A DNA stretch of 64,000 nucleotides from Paragordius varius (Eukaryota; Nematomorpha), in contig OZ176053.1 of assembly GCA_964247055.1 (NCBI GenBank), positions 2,976,001-3,040,000 of the forward strand, read 5' to 3'. This document shows positions 25,001 to 35,782 of this stretch, in pieces (positions within the stretch are counted from its first letter, which is position 1; each line of letters opens with the position of its first letter). A program made the position numbers and the translations under genes. Under the pieces are notes generated by a model. It was not told the DNA's origin and did not search any database. It saw only the letters and a list, made by a program, of their open reading frames with translations.

Positions 25001-28000
25001 CAATAAATCCTCCGCCTTATCGTCTTCGCAGCTGTGCTATTAGAGCGCCTACTTTCTTTTACATTGATATCAAACTTATTAACAAATCCATGTTTCACAT
25101 GTTTTAATGGAGCAAGTCATTTTATATTTATGTCCGATGACTGACTTTCAACAGCCTTTTTCTTTTGATATTAAAAGAAAAGCAGTTGTCGCATTCAGGT
25201 ACAAAACTTGAGATAATGACGGAATAATAAAAATAAACAATACTTTTCGGCATACTCAACCTGTTTTGTCGTTCAATTTCTGATAAACAAAATGATGTTT
25301 TAAGTGAATCGTCAGCGTACTTTTTGCTGACGTCTTCTCTTATAATAGTTAAAAGTTGAAGAATACCCCTGGTTTAATGATACCTTTTATGGCTATTTAA
25401 GCAAAAAATATACCATTTGCACTTCAAGAGTGTCCTTAAACACTTCAAGTTGGTCCTTGAACATTTCAAGTTGGTTCTACACTTCAGGTTGGTCCTTGAA
25501 CATTTCAAGTTGGTCCTTGAGCACTTAAGGTTGGTCCTTAAATTTTTTAAATTTTTATTACCTTAATTTTTGCATGTATATTTTTATTTTATAAATTTAA
25601 CCTAATTATCTTTATTTATTATATATTTTTTATTTAAAAATCAAAATTTTTAATCAAAAACCACTTATTTATTTAAACCAATTTTTTCCAATTCAATATA
25701 ATTATTAACTTTTAAATGTTTTCAATGAAAAATTGTAAATACCAGTATATATTTATTTAATAGGTGTGAAAATCTTATTAATATTCAAAATAATTATAAG
25801 AAATTAAAAGGATATACGGTTTCTCAGTGATTAAAAGTTGATATTGATGTAAAATTTATGTTAAATAATTGAAAATAGGTCAAAAAGGATAAAATCGATG
25901 AATGATTTACGATTTGATTGATAAAAGTGTAATACAAAACAAAAAAGTCAAAGGACCAATGAATTTTTTTAAGACCAACTTGAAGTGTTCAAGGACCAAC
26001 TTAAAATGTTTAAGGAGCAATTGAAGTGTTCAAGTACACTCTTGAAGTGCAAATGGTATATGTTACGGTTTAAAAAATTTTCAATTTTAGTATAAAATTA
26101 TTTCGATAAAATAATTACAATCTAGAAAAATGTATCAGGATATGGCGAGGGTGATTTTAGTTACTAATACAATAATCGTGAATTCGCATATCAGATGTTA
26201 AATTTTTCATGGAAGACATATGATCCAATTTAAGCTGGATCGTTGAAGAAACCAAGAAAATGCTAAAATTACTTAGTTAATTGATTTCGATTAAATAAAA
26301 TATTTTATTATAATAAGTATTTACTAGAGATATATATTGTATAAAAATTTTTCTCATACTATACCATTTGCACATCAAGAGTGTCCTTGAACACTTCAAG
26401 GTCTTTGAACATTTCAAGTTGGTCCTTCAACACTTAAAGTTGGTCCTTGAGCACTTCAAGTTTGTCTTTTTCCTTTTGTGTCCGCGATGATATATTAGGG
26501 TAGTTTAATACCCATTATCTTGTGGATAAAATACTGTTTCAAAAGTTATTTTAGTTAAAATTTTAATATAAACCATTGTCCTATATAGATAAAAAAGCTT
26601 ATATTTTTTACATTTTTGTAACTTTTAAGGTCTACATAGGAACAGCTTCAAAACACAATTTGATTAAACAGCTGTTTTTGAAATTAATAAATATAAAGTT
26701 TTTGCTGGTAAAATAAAATTTGAATGTTTACTAAATTTATTCACATTTCTAGCCATAATATACAATTATTTGCCTATTGTTTTAGCGATTTAAAAATAAA
26801 TTATGGAAAAAACGGTGCAAAAAAGTTTGAGTGATTTTACAATTTTACATGCCTAAAATAAAGAATGCATATTTTTATAATCTGCTTTATACCTAGGGTT
26901 GTGCTGACCAAGTCATGACCCGGTCATTTGACCGAGTCATGACCAGGTCAGTGACTATTTATTTCTTGAGCATGGTCATTAAAAAAACAGCTGTTTTTTG
27001 AAAAATTGCTAGTACTTTTTTTGGGAAAAAGATACTAAGATTTAATTGTTTTTTAATATAATTTTTAAAAAATATATTTTAAATATTTAAGGATGCATGT
27101 TAACAATATAATATTGTTAAACATGCATCCTTATAACATTAGCATTTAAGCATATCCAGTTATTTTGAAAAACAAAACAATCAAGCGCTTTGCAAAATAT
27201 GCAATTATACCATATATGTGAACCAATTAAATAAAAAACATCCTATAATAGGATATTTAATGATGAAAGAAAGTGTAAAACAAACTAGGTAAAATTTTAT
27301 TTGAAATATCCAGTATTAAAAGCTATGTATTTGAAGATTCAGAAGGCCACACACATAAGGCAAAATTCATTTTAAAACAAATTTCTTGATTAAATTTGAT
27401 TAAAAATATTTGTAAATAAATATCAAATAATGTATAATACAATCTTTTTAAAAAAACATGACTTTATTAGTAAAACGCAAGTGTCATTCGAACATTATTT
27501 TGACAATCCAATATCGCAGGATACTAAATTAAGTAAAAAGTGGTCATGACCATAATCTAACTGGGTCTGACCGGACTTTTTTGAAAAAGCAGTCAAATGC
27601 ACAACCCTATTTATACCTTATATACTATTAAAGATATTTTAATTTTGAATCGCTCTGGGATATAAAACTAACCCCAAAAGTCACAAAGTGTTAACAACGT
27701 ATGCATTTTTTAAGTTTTTTTAATCATAATCAAAAATATATAAATTTCATCGCGCAAAGCTTAATTCAAAGAAAACGAGCCCAAAGCGACCAAAAATTTG
27801 AGAATTTTAAAGCCCATATCTAAAATTTAAACTAATTAAAAATACTTATTTTTTTAAAATGTAGTTTGAAACTTATATTCAGCATAATATGCGCTAATTT
27901 TGCGATTTTTTTATATGGGTCAATTAGTTAAAAATGGTATGTAATCAACTTAAATTTAAGGCCCAAAACCAGTATGAGAATCCTGATATGTTTACCTATC

Positions 28001-30273
28001 AGAGCATATATATTTCATCAAGTACAGTGTTTATAAAATGATTACAACTTATTAAATTTAATATTTATCAAGTGTTTGAACTTTATTCATATTTGATAAA
28101 AATACTTGTTGAAATTTCGGTATTAAAGGTGTTTTCCAAGGCTTCCATTTTCATTATATATGTTAAGGTGAAAGTATAATTGGCAGTATAAGCATTAACA
28201 TATTGGTGACATGTATTATTTTCTGGACTGAACGGAATTATCTAAAATAGAAACAAATAGAAATAACTGCTTGTTTACTGAAGAAGTTGAAAAAAGAATC
28301 GTTTATAAATGTTTTAACAAATCAATATATTTTCAATCGGTTATTATTTTGTATAAACACTATATTTAAGATACTCTTTTATTATAATAATAAATATGCG
28401 TGTTTTAAAATTATTGTGGTAAGATAACCAAACACTAACTCTTCTTTCCAAATTTTAGATCAAAGCCCCTACTATAGCAAATCGTTATGTGTAAATCTGT
28501 TGTGAGTCTTTTCTAATTTTAGTAAAGTCAAAGGCTTAATCCTAACAAAACCAAAATATTATGTACAGGAAAAAAGCCTACAATTATAATAGAAGGAGTA
28601 GAAATAGAAATAGTTAAACAGTTAACGTTTTTGGGCGCAATAATTTCAGAGGATGGGTTTTCAACTCCTGACATTAGAAAGAGAATAGGATTGGGTAGAG
28701 AAGCGATGACCAAATTAATAAAGATTTGGAAAAACAAAAGCGTAGGAGTTGAAACCAAAAAAAGATTACTCTACTGTTTCGTTCTCCCGGTCACCACATA
28801 TGGATGTGAGAGTTGGATTCTCAGAAAAAAGGACAAAGAAAGGCTCATGGCTTTTGAAAGGAGTTGCTGGCGTAGGATGTAGGATACGCCTGGAAGGATA
28901 AAATTAAGAATGAAAATTTAACTACAGAAATAAAACCTAAAACAAACATCATGGAGATAATTCTAAAAAGAAAGTTAACATATTTTGGTCATGTCATGCG
29001 ATCGAATTCTCTGGAGAAAGATACAATGTTTGGGAAGGTAGACGGGCAAAGGAAACGAGGCCGACCACCGATGAGGTGGTTGGATATGATAAAAGAAGAG
29101 ACCAAAATGACACTGAAAGAGCTCAATATAGCGGTTAAAGATAGAAAAAAATGGAAAGAAATAGTTAAAACTATATCCAAAAAGTCGTTTACGACTTAGG
29201 AAAAACCAACCAACCAACCCATGAAAGATTTAACACTGGTTTGCCCCTGCGGAGAAATGTTAAGGTTCGAAAAAACTGTTTTTTCAAAAACATACAAATT
29301 AGCCCTCCCTACTCTAAACAATCACTCTACTTTAAATAAAATTAGCAATCAACGAATATGAAGTAAACTAAAATAATATCATTGACCTAAAGCACATTTA
29401 ATATTACATTAAACATTGAGCGGGTTCTAGGTTCAATTATAAAAAAATAAAAAATATACCTGAGTTTCGTTAAAGCATGGTTTGACATTTTCATAACATC
29501 TTTTCATTGTTAAGGAATAAGTGACTTGAGCTGTCAAATAGGACGTCCAGCATACATTTATGTTTTGGTTATTCGAATGCGCATTTATCGTTAATTGTGA
29601 ACTATTAACTATAGGTAAAAAATGTATAAGTCAAAACGGGTAATGGTTATAATTTTCAACACACTATTAAAATAAAAACATAAAAATTGAGAACTATGTG
29701 CGAATTCGTCGTTAAAGATCCAAATATCCATAAGCCATGAATACACTTTATATTCAAATTTCCTCAAGTTAAGAATTTTAATTTCTGTTTATTGGACATT
29801 CGGAAATCGACAAGTGTAAAACCCTATTTCCGATTTTCAGAACCGTATTTATCTTTTCGATTCCTAAAACGTTTTTAAACCAATAATTGGTCGCTAACAC
29901 AGTCATCATACATACAGAACCATTTTGGATAATACAGTAGAAATTATACGGACAAAACGTAAAAATATAAAGACAAATATTTTTAATCTTTACACAATCA
30001 ATTCTATATTTTACAATTAAGTAGCTTATATGGATAACATTGAGGTTTAAAGTTAGATAAAAATATTTGTCTTTATATTTACATGCCCGTATAATTTCAA
30101 TTTTTCTGTATTCGGAATTCTTTGATAATTTAAAATATAATCTATTTTTTAATTTAAAACAATCTAAATCATATGGATTAAATAAAACTATTCATATGTT
30201 TACCTTTTGTGGCATGAAGATATAGTTGGATATGACATGATAGTATTAATGCCAAATATATTTTTGAATTCAT
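19009..30273 (-). CDS. Unknown secreted glycoprotein, paralog A (7 exons)
   Basis: Not recognised. Exons (minus strand): 30273-30204, 29608-29460, 28241-28106, 22471-22357, 21818-21665, 21293-21183, 19170-19009. Junctions are AG/GT, carries are 1, 0, 1, 2, 0, 0, and the product is 298 residues. Residues 1-21 (MNSKIYLALILSCHIQLYLHA) form a signal peptide. The mature part has eight cysteines (43, 61, 68, 84, 136, 224, 236, 298) and sequons at N25, N71, N81, N94, N158, N175, N229 and N273. This suggests an extracellular, disulphide-bonded glycoprotein rich in beta strands. There is no second membrane segment. Introns hold most of the block's transposons. Paralog C has the same structure and is about 88% identical; replacement changes outnumber silent ones. 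Coding status is inferred from conserved splicing and open frames in two copies; function is unknown. Confidence 0.75.
19500..20510. repeat. Family F inverted-repeat element, block 1
   Basis: The left part (TTATCATGCTTCTTG, TTATTATTTACAG, GCACATTATGG) is repeated in inverse near 20395-20500 (CCACAAAACTTC, ATATCACTCATAAGCCG, AATCATGATAC). It looks like a roughly 1-kb MITE with long degraded inverted ends. Its paralog lies at about 51645-52640. The ORF on the minus strand at 19835-20062 is a chance frame. Limits approximate. Confidence 0.45.
20555..21057. mobile_element. Family B MITE, block 1 copy in intron 6 of gene A
   Basis: Begins CACTTCATTACC and carries the boxes GGGGTAGTTTATCCCAGAGC and ATCGCTCTGTGAT. 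It matches the 52671 copy base for base over long stretches, so it predates the segmental duplication. Both copies have TTCA rather than TTAA at the left. Confidence 0.6.
22670..23500. repeat. Family F copies in intron 3 of gene A
   Basis: Contains TTTTCATGGTGCTTTTGG and TATTTTCACTTTTGTGGC, signatures of family F, with a paralog at about 57590-58330. A second partial unit starts near 23560. ORFs read here on either strand have no family resemblance and are not kept in the paralog. Confidence 0.4.
23783..24315. mobile_element. Family A TTAA MITE (block 1 only)
   Basis: CACTTCGATTCAAATTGGGG at the left, flanked by TTAA 23779-23782 and TTAA 24316-24319. Block 2 has no MITE at this position (TATATTTTATATTGACC near 59250) but has one about 100 bp away in the shared context, so the two insertions are independent. 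533 bp. Confidence 0.75.
24320..25250 (-). pseudogene. Decayed mariner transposase
   Basis: Minus-strand remnants in several frames match the mariner (Tc1/mariner DDD/E) C-terminal half. PEWARRHGKI then LLYDN near 24550-24600 is the RPEWARRHGKVILQHDN block. SKPVKDN...IIS near 24500 is the AKPVK block. DVGAWLEWFATNW near 24390 and PKDWQKC near 24340 correspond to the WLDEWFA and LPERWEKC blocks. Further 5', CDRIRAVLY matches the G-v-i-YyElL region loosely. There are many stops and frameshifts; no transposon ends were found. A shorter paralogous fragment lies at 59250-59510. Confidence 0.7.
25411..26058. mobile_element. Family D MITE with 21-bp palindrome arrays
   Basis: Inverted ends TACCATTTGCACTTCAAGAG and CTCTTGAAGTGCAAATGGTA, flanked by TA. 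The left end has about six copies of a 21-bp unit with core TTGAACAYTTCAA followed by GTTGG; the right end has inverted copies. The centre is AT-rich and non-coding. 648 bp, in intron 3 of gene A. Confidence 0.75.
26080..26350. repeat. Family G repeat
   Basis: Contains GAAAAATGTATCAGGATATG, ACTAATACAATAATCGTGAA and AATTTAAGCTGGATCG. Related copies lie at about 30931-31010, 31158-31310 and 63276-63425. It is flanked on both sides by family D ends here and at 63.2 kb, suggesting a composite unit. No coding frame is conserved. Confidence 0.5.
26362..26465. repeat. Family D MITE left-end fragment
   Basis: Begins TACCATTTGCACATCAAGAG with three or four 21-bp units (CCTTGAACACTTCAAG), then stops abruptly at a family B element. 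Confidence 0.6.
26466..27690. mobile_element. Family B MITE split by a hAT MITE
   Basis: The right end CACAAAGTG|TTAA (27691-27694), GGGTAGTTTAATACCC at left and CGCTCTGGGATATAAAAC at right place it in family B. Its paralog 59713-60225 is uninterrupted. The hAT element 26894-27609 accounts for the extra length. The left end is lost. Confidence 0.6.
26894..27609. mobile_element. hAT MITE, TAGGGTTGTGC family
   Basis: Terminal inverted repeats TAGGGTTGTGC / GCACAACCCTA and a perfect 8-bp target duplication TTTATACC (26886-26893, 27610-27617), the hallmark of hAT. Subterminal regions carry repeated GGTCATGAC and GACCAGGTC motifs, likely transposase-binding sites. The middle holds a near-palindrome around GGATGCATGTTAACA. 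716 bp; no transposase. The empty site is present in block 2. Confidence 0.88.
28533..29216 (+). mobile_element. RTE LINE, 5'-truncated copy
   Basis: The 3' 680 bp of the same RTE family as 39624-42936, nearly identical to it. The reading frame starts at the LRLNPNKTKIL region and runs through GCESW, FGHVMRSNSLEKDTMFG and RWLDMI to the stop, with one single-base deletion after CWRRM. The tail is (AACC)n. It sits in intron 2 of gene A; the paralogous intron near 61315 lacks it and reads straight through GTAAAGTTAACCCATG. It is a young, 5'-truncated retrotransposition product. Confidence 0.85.
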
Positions 30274-31490
30274 GTTCAAAAAATTTATATTATAAAACTT
30301 TAAAATAAAATCTGTAATTTATTTTACTGATATACTTTGAATATATATGCCTAAAATGATGAAACTTTTCCCGTAAAAGTCCTATATGATGTATTAGTTT
30401 CAATATTGATGATTTTAAAGAATTTAATAGAATATACGTAAAACAATACACTCTTTACTTTATTATATCAGAAATTATTGAAAAATGTATGTTTATAAAT
30501 TCTATATATGTGAGCTAAATACACAAATTAAATCAATACAATTTTATGATTTGAACCTAAGTATAGTTTTTTTCGATATCCTTATTAGAAAATGACGAAA
30601 TGTCAATAATGAAATTGGCTAAAAATAATTTTGAAGTAAATTTTGCTCGCTATTTCTCGGATGTATTGTTAATTACACAATCCTAGGTCAACATAACGTA
30701 AAATAATTGGTATTTTTTGTAATATTGCATATCCTATTTTAAATATACAGAGTAAATACAATCAACCCTCATTTTGGGGATATTTTTAGGGACCCACATT
30801 TTTACATATTTTGGGAAAAATGACCTTTTGCGCCTTACTTGGGCCATAATACAAACATTAAAAAAATTTTATTTACCGGAAAACATGAATAAATATGTCA
30901 AGGTTGATAAAATAAATAAACTCTGATAGAAAAATGTATCAGGATAGGGGGTGATTTCAGTTACTAATACAATAATCGTATATTCGCATATCAGAGGTTA
31001 AGATATTAGGGACCCACATTTTTACATATTTTTGTGAAAAATGACCTTTTGCTTCTTACTTGGGCAATAATACACCATATAAAAAAAATTTTACTGGAAA
31101 ACATAAATAAATTCAAGGTTAAAAATATTCCATTTTAGTATAAAAGTATCAGATAGAAAAATGTATCAGGATATGGTGAGGGTAATTTCAGTAACAAATA
31201 CAATAATCTTGAATTCGCATATCAGAGGTTAAATTTTTTATGGAAGCCATACGCTCCAATTTAAGCTGGATCGATTGAATAAAACCAAGGAAATGCTAAA
31301 ACTACCTAGTATTTTCTTCTAAAGTTGCTAGAAACATATATTATTTGAAAAATTTTTCATACTATTTAACATTTTCAAAAAAATATAATTTCAATATGTA
31401 CTGGATTTTATTATGGTTTCTATGTAACCAGATAAGCTACGGCTAGTTTTGATTTTTCCAAATCATATATTTTATAAATTTTTTTATCAA
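30274..31490. other. Upstream region of gene A
   Basis: 5' flank of the secreted-glycoprotein gene, similar to 62248-63500. It contains a local tandem duplication: the stretch with GGGACCCACATTTTTACATA and the family G core occurs at about 30775-31010 and again at about 31010-31300. No promoter motif is conserved clearly enough to call. Confidence 0.45.
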
Positions 31491-31978
31491 CACTTTAATA
31501 TAAATTTAAATAGTGACCGTAGACCATATTTAAATTGATATTATTAAAATTAATGACAACGGTTCCAATTTGAGTTTTATACTTTTAACCTGATAAAAAT
31601 TATATAAAAAAGCCAAAATATCTAAAAATTAGTTTTGAAAATGAGCTCAACTTCGACGCCATTTTTAATTTATACTATTTTTACATATTGTGCTTTTTTG
31701 TTTTTAAAGCTAAATACTTTTTTTTATTAAAATGTTGTCTAATAGGTTGCATTTATTTTTTTAGTAATATGTCATGTTGGCTAAATCTTTGCGTTCAGGT
31801 TTATCCATAAACTAACTAATAATTTTTTTAAAATTAATCTTTTTTATCTTTCGGGGCATTAATGTTGTCTGGCAAAATTTTTGTAATGGTTTCAATTTAT
31901 TCCAAATTTTCAAATAGATTTCAGACAAGCCGCCAAATTTAAATCGGAGGACTGAAATGAATGTGTTGTATCCATATG
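31491..31978. mobile_element. Family A MITE, degraded
   Basis: The left end TCAA|CACTTTAATA and right end GTGTTGTATCCATATG|TCAA, with internal marks CTTCGACGCCATTTTTA and CATGTCATGTTGG. The expected TTAA targets have mutated to TCAA on both sides. 488 bp. Confidence 0.55.
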
Positions 31979-32261
31979 TCAAAAATTTAATCACATGAAA
32001 ATAAACCCCACAAAGTGATATTATATGAATTAATAGAAATTATATTAAAACCGAAACATGTATTTTTAGCTGGAACCATAATTCTAAAAATATTAACGCT
32101 AAAGCATTTAAATTCAAACAATTTAATATTTTTCCAAATTTTTTTATTTAATGAGCCAAATCGTTTTGAATATTTAAAATTTGACCCAAGTATATATAGT
32201 TTTTAAATTATTTATATTAAACATGGGTCTGGGATATATACTAAAACGTTGATATAAATAC

Positions 32262-32370
32262 TTGTGCATCCATACGTATGTTCTTCAGAAATTTCGTTCA
32301 GACAATCAACATCAGCAAGAAATATTTTTAACCGTAATTCTGCGCTGAATTTCGAAACATAATGACAATA
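32262..32370 (-). pseudogene. Relic exon 6 of a third secreted-glycoprotein copy (B)
   Basis: The minus-strand reading CHYVSKFSAELRL then ADVDCLNEISEEHTYGCT aligns with exon 6 of copies A and C (GHYVLKFNKELRL, DNDSLKEICEERTYGNTQ). A GTATTT donor remains. The acceptor side ends exactly where the hAT element 32371-34785 begins. No other exon of this copy was found nearby. It is much more diverged than A and C are from each other. Confidence 0.65.
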
Positions 32371-34785
32371 CAGTGGTACTCACCAAAAAAATTTGACGGG
32401 CCAAATAAAAATATATTTTTTTCGAGGGTCATGAACCTTATAATGGCTATTCCTTAGCTATTTGACACATATGCACATATTTATACTCTAAATCAGCACA
32501 ATGATTTTTTGCGGATCGCATGTAAATCCAGCTAAAAACTCGTTTTGCACCATTTAGTTAAAAAAATTAAATTTTTTTTTGATAACCACATTTATTTTGA
32601 TATTAACCAATAATTTTTGACAGGTTTCGCCTTATAACAGGCCAATCCTTTTACCTCGTCCATATGATCATCGGTTAAGCGATTTTTGTATGTATTTTTG
32701 ACATACTTCAGTTTTGAATATGCCATCTCACACATCTATGTTGAGGGAAAAACAATTATGATAACTTGAGCACATTTTTAAATATTTTCATATTTATTTG
32801 GCATATCTTGCCAAAACTCTACGTATCTTTCTTCTCTACGATTCTCCTTGTAGACTACAAATTGGAATCATTTTTAAATACGAATTCTTCAATAATATGC
32901 GCCTGATCAAAACCGAAATGCTCAAGTTGCTTAATATTGGATATATCCATATGCCATGGATATTCAACGAGTTTTAAGCAATTAATATTTCTTAATTTTT
33001 GAAATCTGAATTTTTTCTCATTAGATAAAATGTTAAATGATGTATATTATTGTATTAATCTTCGCGGTAAATTCCATATTTTCTTCATGAATCGTTTTAA
33101 GTGTTGGAAAATATAGGAGTGTTTTATTTATAAAATCTTGTTTTATATTATTATTCATCAATAGCAAATATTTGTAGCAAATTAGGTTATTATTTTGTTC
33201 CCTTAAAGACTTGTATTATAATAGGTTTATAAGTAATGTCCCAATGTAGGGTAATAAAACCCACCATTTTCGCTATTAATTTCCTCGTCAAACTTTCTGT
33301 CTCTTATAGATAATAGAATTTCATGTCTTGTCTTAAAACAAAAAATCTATTTAATACTTTGCTAAGGCTTAGCCATCTACTGGTGTAAGAATATCATCAA
33401 ACTATCTGTAAGAAGGTTTTTTAAATTTAAGGCGGTTGAATTCTCTGCCACGGATTTGGTTTATCCGCAACCGTTTTGAATTGAGTGATTTATCTTTTAT
33501 ACGTTAAACCAATGAAAAATAAAGCAGTGAAAGGATAAAATATTTTGCAAATTATATTTGTCTTTCAAAAGAGGAATAAATCCATCCTTTGTTTATTCCA
33601 ATCATAGAGGGACAGCCATCTGTGCAGATCGAAACCAATTTTCATAGAAATACCATTATTATCGAAAAATTGCTAATTTCGAGAAAATCACTTCCTCTCT
33701 GGTAGTTCATTGGTAAAAATTTTATTCTCGTTGATTATGTTGTCGTTGCAAAATCTCACGAAGAGCGCACATTGAGGTGTTGAACTAATATCAGTGCTAG
33801 AATCAATAGCAATACTAAATTTGCAGTTTTACAGAGCCAATAATGTATTGTCAAAATATATTTAGACATATTTTCAATGCGTCGAGCTCATGTTGAATCA
33901 GAAAGTTGAAATTTGCCTCATGATTTGATCTTTATTATGGAATTTATCTAATAAAAAGTGCAATCATTTATTAGACATTCTTTTATTAGTTGGGAATCAG
34001 TAAACGGTTTCATATTTTTTTCCTAAAATATAGAAAATTTTATACGAAGCCAATGTTACAGCTTTTTCGGGGAATAAAGTGGCCATAATATATTTTTCTT
34101 TCTGGTATAATTCCTTTATCTTTTTATAATTTTCGTTTCTTTCCTCGTGATTTTCTAGGAATTTATGAGAATGATGGATTGTAAAATGTCTTTCAATATT
34201 GTTTTTTTTATAACTATGTTGTCCTTACATATAAGGCGTGAAAGATTCTTCCCATTCTTTTTTTAAATTAGTGATTTTTATTGGATAATTTACGTTTTTA
34301 TGTCATCCTTTGAATTTATGTGTAAAAATTATGTAAAAAAATAGGAATATAATTTGAATTATGCTATAAAAAAACACGAAATTTAATGATGTTGATTTGA
34401 GAAATATTTTATAGGGATGACTTATAAATGATGCAGGATAGCAGAAAAGAAGATGTATATGCAAGTTTGGGTGAAAGGCTTGCTTAAATACAATAAAGGA
34501 ATGCAATATTTCAAAATAGAAAAAAATAGAATACAGAAACAAAAACAACATGTGCGAAAATTTTGTAATCATTTTAATATAGGGATCCTTTTTTACATTC
34601 CAAATTGAGTAAAATATAAAAATTACCAAAATTAAATCTAAAGAAATTAAATTAATATTAAAATAAGTGAAAATTCGTTTATGTCTATTTTAATAATTCA
34701 TCAATAAATCATTATGGTCATAGGGCAATTTAAAAGCACTCTTAGGGCCGCATGCGGCCCGCGGGCCGGGGTTTGAGTACCACTG
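32371..34785 (-). mobile_element. hAT transposon with decayed transposase
   Basis: Inverted ends CAGTGGTACTCA / TGAGTACCACTG; the right end is GC-rich (GGCCGCATGCGGCCCGCGGG). Minus-strand fragments match ZBED-like hAT transposases: KKEWEESFTPY and KNNIERHF near 34200 (BED-type finger), FSIAIDSSTDISST near 33810, and CTDGCPSMIGINKG near 33620. Many stops and shifts are present. I could not find a matching 8-bp target duplication, so the ends are eroded or rearranged. It abuts relic exon 6 of copy B. Confidence 0.75.
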
Positions 34786-35178
34786 CACTAGGGTGCGGCC
34801 CTAACCATATTTTAATTTGATGGATGCTTACTAAATTTAACGTTTAAACATTGAATACTTTAACCTATTATAGATTGCATCAAAGTTATGCTATTATTTT
34901 GTTCTTTTTTTCAGGCGTGAGGCCAAAACAGGAGCAAAAGAGCGTTAATAGCTTTAACCTAATATTAAAAATAATTAAAACCATTTTACAAATTTGGTTT
35001 CATAAGTTTTCCAAAATTAAATTGTGGCGCATTTTACAGAGTGTAGATATCTGCATAGCCGCTAATTTAAAAAACTTCAGACTAAATGTTTAGCCCTTAT
35101 ACCAGGGGCTTAAACCATGATTGTTTTTACATGGTCTTATAGCGGTTCCGAAAAGTTGCGTTAAAGCCACGTTATCTT
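34786..35178. other. Unassigned spacer
   Basis: Sequence between two hAT elements. The plus-strand open frame at 34851-35093 has no recognisable domain and no counterpart in block 1, so it is not called as a gene. Confidence 0.4.
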
Positions 35179-35453
35179 CAGAGGCGTAGCTTGCATTTCT
35201 GGCGCCTGGTGCATGAATCCATGATGGCGCCCCTCCCCCTCCATGCAACCCTTTGCATTCTAAAAAATTAATCATATTCAAACCATGGTCATGACAACTC
35301 ATATATGGATTTTTATCTATTATTAAAAATAATAGCTTTTAAAAACCTATTTTTATGAAATAAAATTAATTTTTTTAAATCCGGCTCCCCTTCAACTATG
35401 GCGCCCGGTGCATCAGTCTACCTTTCCACCCCCCCCCCCCCCATACGCTTCTG
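35179..35453. mobile_element. hAT MITE, CAGAGGCGTAGC family
   Basis: Inverted ends CAGAGGCGTAGC / CCATACGCTTCTG with perfect 8-bp target duplications GTTATCTT (35171-35178 and 35454-35461). Inside are GGCGCC-type boxes and a C-run (about 35429-35442). 275 bp, no coding. Confidence 0.88.
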
Positions 35454-35461
35454 GTTATCTT

Positions 35462-35782
35462 TTTATGATGATGTATTTTTAAGGGTAGCATAACCGGCAG
35501 CTTATTTTATAAAAACGGGGATTGTCAAATATTTTCCATGATATGGGAAACAAGCTAACTTCTTTATGCTTTATAGTCTCAAAGGGTGGAATTTTACTAA
35601 GCGGCTAATTTAGAATAAAAAGTGCTGAGCTTATTTTCTTCTTTTATTCTGAAAACTAAAATTGTTTAATTACGTTTTTTCGGTAACAATTGGATCTTAT
35701 CCTATTTCTACTTTAATTTAGATATCATTCAACCCAGCAAATTATACATGTTACCAATATACCAAAGCTTATAAAAAAACAC
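35462..35782. other. Unassigned spacer before block 2
   Basis: AT-rich, no open frame of note, no inverted ends recognised. The segmental duplication seems to start inside the Helitron-like repeat that follows. Confidence 0.4.

Larger units (their letters stand above)
12750..31400. repeat. Segmental duplication, block 1 (approximate limits)
   Basis: Paralogous in the same order and orientation to 35780-63500. Shared parts include the Helitron-like repeat, its 3' flank, gene copy A with all exons and much of its intron sequence, mariner and MITE fossils, and upstream sequence. Differences are mostly insertions private to one block. Confidence 0.8.

Noticed and set aside
28975-29217. Minus-strand ORF opposite the RTE fragment
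   Set aside because: The identical shadow occurs opposite the RTE coding strand at 42697-42966; it is antisense to the real frame.
34303-34629. Minus-strand frame of 108 codons rich in F, I and L
   Set aside because: Composition reflects AT-rich DNA near the 5' end of a decayed hAT; the transposase N-terminus is in another frame nearby.
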